Assembly (NCBI GenBank): GCA_018897415.1
Contig: JAHIKR010000241.1
Span: 1-8,679 of the forward strand
DNA from: Pseudomonadota bacterium
Lineage (GTDB): Bacteria > Desulfobacterota > Desulfobacteria > Desulfobacterales > ETH-SRB1
Reading direction: 5' to 3'
Length of the DNA: 8,679 bases
Below are positions 1 to 5,108 of the stretch, in pieces. Made by a program: the position numbers and the translations under genes. How positions within the stretch are numbered: position 1 is the first letter of the stretch; the number at the start of each line of letters is the position of its first letter. The notes beneath the pieces were generated by a model. That model ran no database searches. It was not told the origin of the DNA and saw only the letters and a program-made list of their open reading frames with translations.

Positions 1-26
1 AAGTTGCAACTATCTGAAAATACTGG

Positions 27-46
27 ATTCCGGCTTTCGCCGGAAT
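27..46 (+). repeat. Dispersed hairpin repeat, copy A
   Basis: A 20-bp perfect inverted repeat: 8-bp arms ATTCCGGC and GCCGGAAT around a TTTC loop, flanked by ACTGG on the left and GACAAA on the right. Two relatives lie at 3383-3402 (opposite orientation) and 3449-3468. The size and ATTCC...GGAAT ends resemble the dRS3 type of repeat known from Neisseria (ATTCCC-N8-GGGAAT), but this is a likeness of form, not proof of common origin. Confidence 0.8.
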
Positions 47-137
47 GACAAAAAAATACGTTTTTTGACTTTTTACGAGTTAATCAAAACTAAGTAATTG
101 GAAATCGGTGGTTTTTGTCATTGGAGCATTTGTGCTT

Positions 138-165
138 TTGTCATTGTTTCGGCCAATCTTATAAA
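138..165 (+). promoter_or_regulatory. Candidate sigma-70-type promoter for the response regulator
   Basis: TTGTCA (138-143, five of six matches to TTGACA) is separated by 16 bp from TATAAA (160-165, five of six matches to TATAAT). Transcription would start near 172 and give a leader of about 110 nt. The left arm of the 9-bp inverted repeat (147-155) falls inside the spacer and the right arm (193-201) lies in the early leader, so a DNA-binding protein or an RNA hairpin could act here. The -35 box is part of the second copy of the 11-bp direct repeat. This is judged by eye only. Confidence 0.4.
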
Positions 166-201
166 ATGGGCGTGCTTCGGATTTCGAATTTCTGGCCGAA
201 A
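147..201. repeat. Inverted repeat across the promoter region
   Basis: TTTCGGCCA at 147-155 and TGGCCGAAA at 193-201 are perfect 9-bp complements separated by 37 bp. One arm lies between the candidate -35 and -10 boxes, the other in the early transcribed leader. It could be a bipartite operator or a looping site; only the right arm and part of the loop would be in the RNA if transcription starts near 172, which argues against a simple RNA hairpin from that start. Confidence 0.45.
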
Positions 202-280
202 AATAGGAGGTTTTCCGTCAGCCACTAAATAAGAAAAGGAATTATCATACTGCGACTTTATTATTCCTTAAAGGTATAAG

Positions 281-679
281 ATGGATCTGTTTAACAAACT
301 AAAAAATATGAAAATTTTACTTATAGACGACGATGAATGGATAAGAGATTCTCTTAGTTTATTTTTTGAAGGCGAGGGATGTCATCTTAAAGCCCTTGAA
401 AGCGCCGAAGAAGGCTTAAAAATACTGAAGAATGAAAACTACGATATAATTATAGTAGATTATAGATTGCCTGATATGGATGGCCTATACTTCTTAAAGC
501 AAATTCAAGAATTCCATCCTGATGGCTTTAAGATACTCATTACAGCCTATGGTAGTAAAGAGTTATTACATAAGGCAAAGGAAATGGGGATTCATGATTT
601 TATTGAAAAACCTTTCACATCTGAAACTATAGAAGAGTCTCTGTCACGACTGATTAATAAATCTGAACAAACAATATAA
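281..679 (+). CDS. Single-domain response regulator (receiver domain only)
   Basis: A phosphoryl-accepting signalling protein of 132 residues made of one CheY-like receiver domain (about residues 10-128) with no output domain. Key residues are all visible: acidic pair D17-D18, phospho-acceptor D60 (motif IVDYRLPDMDG), switch T88 (LITAY) and K110-P111 (IEKPF). The wording around T88 and K110 is most like NtrC-type receivers, but no AAA+ or DNA-binding part follows before the stop, so it must act by protein-protein contact or phosphorelay. The start at 281 is preceded by AAAGG (270-274) at 6-nt spacing; a second Met at residue 10 lacks such a site. No histidine kinase is in the window, so the partner is unknown. 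The porin gene begins 89 bp downstream on the same strand and might be co-transcribed. The receiver call is secure; the pathway is not known. Confidence 0.93.
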   Translation: MDLFNKLKNMKILLIDDDEWIRDSLSLFFEGEGCHLKALESAEEGLKILKNENYDIIIVDYRLPDMDGLYFLKQIQEFHPDGFKILITAYGSKELLHKAKEMGIHDFIEKPFTSETIEESLSRLINKSEQTI

Positions 680-768
680 CAGAAATTTACGGACTCTGTC
701 CGAATTAGTTATATAAAATAAATTTTACAGCTTAAATATCGATAAACGACAAAGGAGGAAAGCCCGGC

Positions 769-1980
769 ATGAAAAAATGGTATAGTATAGTATTGTTGAT
801 TGTGGTTTTTCTGTTCAGCAGCATTGTAAGCAGCTCCGCCGAGATCTCATCGGAAGAATTGCTGCAGATTCTGATAGAAAAGGGCATTATTACCGAGAAG
901 GACATTGAAAAAGCAAAGTTATCAAAAAAACCAACGGAAAAGATCGTCCAGGAACAGGAAAAAGACAATTTTATTGTTAAAGCTGCCAGAAAACCAAAAA
1001 GCATTAATTTTAAGGGGCGTGTCCAGCCAAGGTACACATATATAGAGAACGGCGACCTCAGTAAAGTAACTTATCAAAATGCATTTGATACATCTGAATA
1101 CGATGGTTTCTCGTTCAGACGTGTGCGCCTGAGATGGTATGGCGAAGTTATAGACAAATGGAAATATCATGTCCAGCTCAGTGTTGATGGTGACAGTGCC
1201 GATGCCGACAATGATGAAGTCGGCGTCAAGCTGCAGGATGCTTATTTTACCTATGCTCACCATCCATACTTTAATGTAACTGCAGGGCAGTTCAAGGCCC
1301 GTTTTTCACCTTCATACCTTGTTGCAGGCCCGGTTCTTCCTCTATGTGAACGACCCCTTGTTGTTGATAAGCTTGGCCGAAAGCGTGAAATTGGTATAAG
1401 CCTTGAAGCAGCAAAAAACGGTGAATTTGACGGCAGGGGCCACGGAGCCAAACTACATGACAAACCTTTCTATTATGCAGTAGGGTTATACAATGGGAAT
1501 GGATTCAATAAGCTGGAAAATGACAATGATAACCTGATGCTGACTGCCATGTTTGTTTATAGGCCAATAAAATATATAAATTTCGGCACCACCTATGCCT
1601 TCAACCAGACCGAAGATAATAATGCTACCCAGCGCCAGAACATATGGGATTTCAACTCAGCGTTAGATATTGGACCATTTCATGCTCAGATCGAATATAT
1701 ACAAAAACACGGTCACGGATTCAAACGCGCTTACGGCTATGGAATACAGGGGCAGTACGACCTGACCGACACTTTTCAGCTTACCGCCCGCTATGACGAA
1801 TATGATCCCGACAGGACGGTTGACAACGCTAAAGACAGCCGCTGGTATACGTTTGGATGGAACTGGTTTATACGCGGCCAGGATATTAAATGGCAGGTAA
1901 ATTATACGGCAAGAAAGGAAATGCATGGATATCATGAAGACAATGATATTTTAGTAACTCATTTTCAGATACTTTTCTAA
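769..1980 (+). CDS. Phosphate-selective porin O/P-type outer-membrane porin
   Basis: A 403-residue outer-membrane channel of the OprO/OprP type. Residues 1-24 are a signal peptide (MKK, hydrophobic core, SSA before E25). Residues 27-65 are charged and probably helical (SSEELLQILIEKGIITEKDI), a common N-terminal feature of this family. The barrel starts near residue 79; family-like stretches are FSFRRVRLRWYGEV (114-127), KLQDAYFTY (154-162), GQFKARFSPSYL (173-184) and ERPLVVDKLGRKREIGI (194-210). The protein ends in Phe (HFQILF), as expected for assembly by BamA. A strong AAGGAGG (752-758) lies 10 nt before the ATG. Family membership does not fix the substrate: named members carry phosphate or polyphosphate, but many relatives are uncharacterised. 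It follows the response regulator by 89 bp; a short stem CGGAC-TCT-GTCCG (690-702) lies between them without a T-tract, so it is not a convincing terminator. Confidence 0.85.
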   Translation: MKKWYSIVLLIVVFLFSSIVSSSAEISSEELLQILIEKGIITEKDIEKAKLSKKPTEKIVQEQEKDNFIVKAARKPKSINFKGRVQPRYTYIENGDLSKVTYQNAFDTSEYDGFSFRRVRLRWYGEVIDKWKYHVQLSVDGDSADADNDEVGVKLQDAYFTYAHHPYFNVTAGQFKARFSPSYLVAGPVLPLCERPLVVDKLGRKREIGISLEAAKNGEFDGRGHGAKLHDKPFYYAVGLYNGNGFNKLENDNDNLMLTAMFVYRPIKYINFGTTYAFNQTEDNNATQRQNIWDFNSALDIGPFHAQIEYIQKHGHGFKRAYGYGIQGQYDLTDTFQLTARYDEYDPDRTVDNAKDSRWYTFGWNWFIRGQDIKWQVNYTARKEMHGYHEDNDILVTHFQILF

Positions 1981-1995
1981 GCAATAAAATAAAAC

Positions 1996-2028
1996 AAAAA
2001 ACCCGGGCCGATTTGGCCTGGGTTTTTT
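1996..2028. terminator. Bidirectional intrinsic terminator between two convergent porins
   Basis: A-tract plus CCCGGGCC (1996-2009) pairs with GGCCTGGG plus six Ts (2015-2028) around a 5-nt loop. On the + strand this is a 14-bp stem with one G-T pair and a run of Ts on its right arm; on the - strand the same pair is a C-A mismatch but the A-tract supplies Us. It lies 15 bp after the upper-strand porin stop and 30 bp after the lower-strand porin stop, so it can end both transcripts. Confidence 0.88.
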
Positions 2029-2058
2029 ATTTTCGTAAAACGGTTTTTTAAATGATGA

Positions 2059-3189
2059 CTAAAAGGCAATCTGCCATTTTGCACCAAAATAGGTCTCATA
2101 GCCTTGATCTGCATTATTGCCGACTGTATCATTTTTCTCATAATCATAATGACCGATTTCAGGAACAATCATTACACCTTGTGCCAGAGTAATCGGTGCC
2201 TGCAGATAAGCACACCAGGCATCATCATTATCATCTTTGCCTATGGCATCATCTTCACCTGTAACATAACCATATCCAGCCTCGACACCAATAACATCAT
2301 TTATCTTAACACCTATAGATGCCACGCCGCCATAGCCATTATTGTCTCTAATATCGTTTTGAAGGTAATCAGGCGTATCGTCTATTTCATGATTGGTGGT
2401 AAGTCCGTATAAACCTACATTTTGACCTTCCCACACCATAGCCTTCAAGGTTACAGGACCCACATTAACTACTCCGGAAACACCATAGACATAGCAAGTG
2501 ACATCGTATTCCCTGTCTAAGCTATTAACAACCTCAAATGCGTTCCAGCCGCCGAAAACTTTTAATGAAAAGGTATCCATGGCAAGGGTATAGCTCACCT
2601 CTACTTTGGGATAGGTATTATCATAATCAACCCTATCATCTGTGGTGTTAGTAGCGTCGTCCGGATCTGAAGTGGTGGCTGTACCGTCACTATCTAAATT
2701 GGTGGGCTCCCCGTTATTTGGACTTATAAGCGCCAGCTTAAAACCGTCAACCTTAACCTGAATCATGGGTTGAAATGTAAAGAATCCACCAAAGCGTCTC
2801 AAACCACTGTCATTATCATACACCTGGCCTGTAACAAAGTGAATGGGTGTATAGTCTTTTCCTACAAGCAATTCTCCGGGACCAAAATTCCAGGTTCCGT
2901 AAAGTCTTCTTAAGGTTACATCAGAACTGGTATGACCATACTCAAAACGGCCGCCTATATCGCCATTCTGTACTGTTGCTCCAATACGCGACACGGTATT
3001 AAGCGCCCATCTTGAATCTCTATCGTCAAAACCCGTTGTACCATAATAAGTATTATTTTCATCCGCATTAACATTAAATGTCTGAAAACGCACGCTTGCA
3101 TAAAAATCCCAGTCAACCGCACCAGCCGGGACTGCAAATGCAACTGCAAGCATTATTGCTGATAAAAAAACAAATATTTTCTTCATCAT
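2059..3189 (-). CDS. Outer-membrane porin-like beta-barrel protein with acidic loop
   Basis: A predicted outer-membrane barrel of 376 residues, not obviously related to the OprP-type porin it faces. Residues 1-24 form a signal peptide (KK, hydrophobic core, PAGA before V25). The rest alternates short amphipathic strands with Asp/Asn/Gly-rich turns and ends in Phe (KWQIAF). Residues 47-140 (YYGTTGFDDRDSRWALNT, VTLRRLYGTWNFGPGELLVGKDY) look like the first strands of general porins seen in sulfate reducers; this is recollection of style, not a database match. An unusually acidic, Thr/Asn-rich segment at about 166-190 is probably a surface loop and could favour cations or bind calcium. AAGGAG (3201-3196) lies 6 nt before the first ATG (MM at the N-terminus; the second ATG, 9 nt away, is equally possible). 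The substrate is unknown. The gene converges on the porin ending at 1980 and shares its terminator. Confidence 0.75.
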   Translation of the reverse strand: MMKKIFVFLSAIMLAVAFAVPAGAVDWDFYASVRFQTFNVNADENNTYYGTTGFDDRDSRWALNTVSRIGATVQNGDIGGRFEYGHTSSDVTLRRLYGTWNFGPGELLVGKDYTPIHFVTGQVYDNDSGLRRFGGFFTFQPMIQVKVDGFKLALISPNNGEPTNLDSDGTATTSDPDDATNTTDDRVDYDNTYPKVEVSYTLAMDTFSLKVFGGWNAFEVVNSLDREYDVTCYVYGVSGVVNVGPVTLKAMVWEGQNVGLYGLTTNHEIDDTPDYLQNDIRDNNGYGGVASIGVKINDVIGVEAGYGYVTGEDDAIGKDDNDDAWCAYLQAPITLAQGVMIVPEIGHYDYEKNDTVGNNADQGYETYFGAKWQIAF

Positions 3190-3353
3190 TAATTTCTCCT
3201 TAAGCCGCCAAAATAAATAATAACCGCTTATCCAACTCCTTCAGCCCCCATTCACCCCCTTTCCAAGCGAAATAAAGACAGAACTATTAAATAGAACTTA
3301 ACATCTTATTACATAATTATTGAGACCTTTGAATTTTGCCAGGAATAGTCTAA

Positions 3354-3376
3354 TCCCCGATCAGGTCGAGGACAAG
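3354..3376 (+). repeat. 23-bp direct repeat, copy 1 (inside the MITE)
   Basis: A 23-bp sequence beginning TCCCCGATCAGG and ending GAGGACAAG is repeated without mismatch at 3407-3429. The start-to-start distance is 53 bp. Each copy is followed by a hairpin repeat, but at different distances (6 bp here, 19 bp after copy 2) and in opposite orientation. Confidence 0.9.
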
Positions 3377-3382
3377 ATTGTC

Positions 3383-3402
3383 ATTCCCGTGAAAACGGGA
3401 AT
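3383..3402 (-). repeat. Dispersed hairpin repeat, copy B
   Basis: Perfect 8-bp arms ATTCCCGT and ACGGGAAT around GAAA. Read on the lower strand the loop becomes TTTC and the flanks become ACTGG and GACAA, the same as copy A at 27-46, so copy B is inverted relative to copies A and C. Confidence 0.85.
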
Positions 3403-3406
3403 CCAG

Positions 3407-3429
3407 TCCCCGATCAGGTCGAGGACAAG
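3407..3429 (+). repeat. 23-bp direct repeat, copy 2 (inside the MITE)
   Basis: This is identical over 23 bp to 3354-3376. The sequence between the two copies contains hairpin copy B; hairpin copy C follows this copy after 19 bp of unrelated sequence (CATTCTCAATTAG...). Confidence 0.9.
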
Positions 3430-3448
3430 CATTCTCAATTAGTTATAG

Positions 3449-3468
3449 ATTCCCGCTTTCGCGGGAAT
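3449..3468 (+). repeat. Dispersed hairpin repeat, copy C
   Basis: Perfect 8-bp arms ATTCCCGC and GCGGGAAT around TTTC, followed by GACTGG. Together with copy B it forms an inverted pair inside the miniature element (GTCATTCCC at 3380-3388 and GGGAATGAC at 3463-3471). Confidence 0.85.
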
Positions 3469-3568
3469 GACTGGAAGAGGGTATTTTTCAAAGGTCTCTT
3501 ATTAAAAATTGGCTTTGCCTACGAAATTTAGTATCTCTACCAACCCTTAAGATAAATGTCAAGTTCTT

Positions 3569-3590
3569 TATAATTTACAATAAATGTAAA
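3569..3590 (+). promoter_or_regulatory. Candidate -10 box overlapping an operator-like palindrome
   Basis: TATAAT at 3569-3574 is a perfect -10 consensus. It runs directly into TTTACA-ATAAA-TGTAAA (3574-3590), a perfect 6-bp inverted repeat with a 5-bp centre that would cover the transcription start. That is a classic position for a repressor operator, here upstream of the FadL-type gene with a leader of about 100 nt. No good -35 is found at the right spacing, and the area is AT-rich, so an activator-dependent promoter or a chance match are both possible. Confidence 0.38.
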
Positions 3591-3638
3591 ATATTATATG
3601 TGGTTATTCCAATTATCAATTTTCGCATATTCTAGAAA

Positions 3639-3651
3639 TTGATTCGATCAA
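3639..3651. promoter_or_regulatory. Small palindrome upstream of the fadL-type start
   Basis: TTGAT-TCG-ATCAA is a perfect 5-bp inverted repeat centred about 37 bp before the ATG at 3682. It may be a regulator site in the leader, or chance; no matching partner was seen elsewhere in the gap. Confidence 0.22.
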
Positions 3652-3681
3652 CTATTTTATAGCTGTTCTCAAAAATATACC

Positions 3682-4914
3682 ATGAAAAAACTTTATTATT
3701 TTCTATGCATTTTAGCCCTGACTTTTTCTGGAAGCTCTCCTCTTATCGCCGGTGGTATAGACAATAAACAATGTTTCAGCTCAGAATATTTAAGAACCTT
3801 CAGCAGAAATGCCGCAATTGATTCAGCAGATGCAGTGGCATACAATCCAGCCGGGGTAATGAAACTGGATGATGGCCTTTATGTTAATCTGAGCGTTTTA
3901 CACATATTCAAAGAATATACGAATACGATCAGCGGTGTTGATTATGAGTCTGATGAACCTTCAACAATACCCGGCATGTTTGGTATTTATAAACAGGAGA
4001 GGTGGGCTGTCTTTATAGCTTACACCATCCCCGGCGGTGGCGGTATGGTTGAATATAAAAAAGGAAACGCAACAACCCATGATATTGCTACTGGAATAAT
4101 AAATAGTTCGGGCGGAAATTTCAGCACTATTAAAAATCATTATCTTAAATCCGACAGCTATTATTATGGATACACTATGGGTGGGGCATGTGATTTGAAT
4201 GACATGATATCTGTATCACTCGGTGCAAGATATATAGATGCTCAAAAAAAATCAAAAGGATTGGCGACACTTTCCGGCGTTGCACCTGACAAAACCTATT
4301 ATATTAACTATGAAGAAAATGCTAATGGATGGGGAAGCTTTGCAGGTATAAATCTTTCCTTATCAAAAAAATTAAATATTGGTTTAAAGTACGAAACTAA
4401 AACAAAACTCGATTTTAAAACAAAGGCTCACAGACTTGATGTGGCCGTGGTTACAGATGGTGAAAAGATAAGAAGAGACCTTCCTGCCCTTCTGGCAACT
4501 GGAATTGCCTATAATATTATGCCAGATCTTAAGGCTCATGCAAGTTTTACATACTATTTTGAAAAAAATGCAGACTGGGAAGACAGGCCAACAACTACCC
4601 GCGACGAGAGCAAGGGCGGCAACAGCTATGACATGGCTCTCGCATTTGAATATACCTTTAATCCAAAATTTAAGGGCAGTATTGGATACATGTACTCTAA
4701 TACTGGTATAAAGCCGGACGATATGCTGCCTGAGGAACCGGAACTGGATGCCAGCACTATTTGTGCCGGAACAGTATATGAAGCTATCCCCGGTTTAGAT
4801 ATAAACATTGCTGTTATGAAATCTTTTTTTGATAAAGTAGAAACATCTGCCGGTGTTGAATATGATAAAGATGTTTTTAGTATAGCATTTGGAATACAAT
4901 ACAGATTTAAGTAA
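3682..4914 (+). CDS. FadL/OmpP1/TodX-family outer-membrane transport protein
   Basis: A 410-residue outer-membrane barrel of the family that moves hydrophobic compounds (long-chain fatty acids in FadL, aromatics in TodX) across the outer membrane. Residues 1-23 are a signal peptide (MKK, hydrophobic core, LIA). The mature N-terminus has the family signature for the plug region: SSEYLRTFSRNAAIDSADAV then AYNPAGVM (53-60), matching the usual ASAAYNPAGL pattern. Later, RRDLPALLATGIAYNI (264-279) and ASFTYYFEKNADWEDRP fit the conserved C-terminal half of the family. The length is slightly below E. coli FadL. The C-terminus IQYRFK ends in a Phe-Lys pair, acceptable for a barrel. No good Shine-Dalgarno precedes the ATG (CTCAAAAATATACC), so translation may be weak or the start may differ, although the signal peptide supports it. 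The substrate cannot be read from sequence. It converges on mutL. Confidence 0.85.
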   Translation: MKKLYYFLCILALTFSGSSPLIAGGIDNKQCFSSEYLRTFSRNAAIDSADAVAYNPAGVMKLDDGLYVNLSVLHIFKEYTNTISGVDYESDEPSTIPGMFGIYKQERWAVFIAYTIPGGGGMVEYKKGNATTHDIATGIINSSGGNFSTIKNHYLKSDSYYYGYTMGGACDLNDMISVSLGARYIDAQKKSKGLATLSGVAPDKTYYINYEENANGWGSFAGINLSLSKKLNIGLKYETKTKLDFKTKAHRLDVAVVTDGEKIRRDLPALLATGIAYNIMPDLKAHASFTYYFEKNADWEDRPTTTRDESKGGNSYDMALAFEYTFNPKFKGSIGYMYSNTGIKPDDMLPEEPELDASTICAGTVYEAIPGLDINIAVMKSFFDKVETSAGVEYDKDVFSIAFGIQYRFK

Positions 4915-4946
4915 CGCACAAAGTTTTCGAATCTTTTAGTACACCA

Positions 4947-5100
4947 CTCTTTGCTCTTTGCTCTTTGCTCTCAGCTCTCAGCTCTCAGCTCTCAGCTCTC
5001 AGCTTTTTGCTTTTTGCTCTTTGCTCTTTGCTCTTTGCTCTCTGCTCTCTGCTCTCTGCTCTCTGCTCTCTGCTCTCTGCTCTCTGCTCTCTGCTCTCTG
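4947..5100. repeat. Heptanucleotide tandem array, 22 units
   Basis: Twenty-two consecutive 7-bp units without a single frame slip (154 bp). In order on the + strand: 3 x CTCTTTG, 5 x CTCTCAG, 2 x CTTTTTG, 3 x CTCTTTG, 9 x CTCTCTG. Variants are grouped in blocks rather than mixed, which points to local expansion by slippage or unequal exchange. It fills most of the 194-bp gap between the converging fadL-type and mutL stop codons, starting 32 bp after the first and ending 8 bp from the second. The + strand is almost all pyrimidine with one G per unit (an A replaces the sixth base only in the CTCTCAG block). The apparent open frame through it (4951-5178) is a by-product of repeats without stop codons. 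Heptamer arrays are known in other bacteria, for example cyanobacterial STRR families; I do not claim homology. Confidence 0.95.
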
Positions 5101-5108
5101 CCCCTGTA

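Larger units (their letters stand above)
1..280. other. Non-coding region upstream of the response regulator
   Basis: I see no credible gene here. The stretch holds a 10-bp perfect palindrome AGTTGCAACT (2-11), a hairpin repeat (27-46), two direct copies of TTTTGTCATTG (113-123 and 136-146, offset 23 bp), a candidate promoter (138-165), a 9-bp inverted repeat TTTCGGCCA/TGGCCGAAA (147-155 and 193-201), and a 7-bp inverted repeat AAGGAAT/ATTCCTT (236-242 and 263-269) just before the ribosome binding site of the next gene. The density of repeats suggests regulation of the downstream gene plus at least one dispersed repeat. I do not recognise a riboswitch class. Confidence 0.6.
3322..3498. mobile_element. 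Candidate MITE (miniature inverted-repeat element), 177 bp
   Basis: Both ends carry the same 12-bp perfect terminal inverted repeat: GAGACCTTTGAA at 3322-3333 and its complement TTCAAAGGTCTC at 3487-3498. Each end is bordered by TTATT (3317-3321 and 3499-3503), which reads as a 5-bp target-site duplication. The interior has no ORF and consists largely of two 23-bp direct repeats and two hairpin repeats. Size, ends, target duplication and lack of coding capacity fit a non-autonomous element moved by a transposase encoded elsewhere. The flank is AT-rich, so the 5-bp match alone is weak; the exact coincidence with the repeat ends makes it stronger. I cannot assign an IS family by eye. Confidence 0.72.
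3190..3681. other. Divergent intergenic region between porin and fadL-type gene
   Basis: There is no gene here. From left to right: the ribosome binding site and leader of the lower-strand porin; a repeat AGAACT at 3280-3285 and 3293-3298 around an AT-rich centre; a 177-bp miniature element (3322-3498) with its target duplications; then an AT-rich stretch with a consensus -10 and palindrome (3569-3590) and a small palindrome (3639-3651) before the upper-strand fadL-type gene. I found no convincing promoter for the lower-strand porin, although one must lie between about 3200 and 3320 or beyond the element. Confidence 0.7.

Noticed and set aside
160..280. Riboswitch or known leader RNA upstream of the response regulator
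   Set aside because: No recognisable conserved core of any riboswitch class. Only short inverted repeats are seen.
690..702. Terminator between the response regulator and the OprP-type porin
   Set aside because: The CGGAC-TCT-GTCCG stem is only 5 bp with a 3-nt loop and has no T-tract after it.
922..1463. Antisense ORFs of 113 and 68 codons inside the OprP-type porin gene
   Set aside because: They are shadows of a clear coding gene: no ribosome binding site, no recognisable domain, and atypical composition.
2104..2412. 102-codon ORF on the + strand, Ile-rich
   Set aside because: It is antisense to the lower-strand porin. The Ile richness comes from Asp/Asn codons read in reverse.
3280..3298. 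AGAACT repeat with an AT-rich centre as an operator for the lower-strand porin
   Set aside because: Two 6-bp matches in AT-rich DNA are easily due to chance and no promoter boxes could be placed next to them.
3354..3429. CRISPR-like pair of 23-bp repeats
   Set aside because: There are only two copies, and the intervening sequence carries a dispersed hairpin repeat and lies inside a terminal-inverted-repeat element.
4947..5100. CRISPR array
   Set aside because: The units are 7 bp and contiguous with no spacers; it is a simple tandem repeat.
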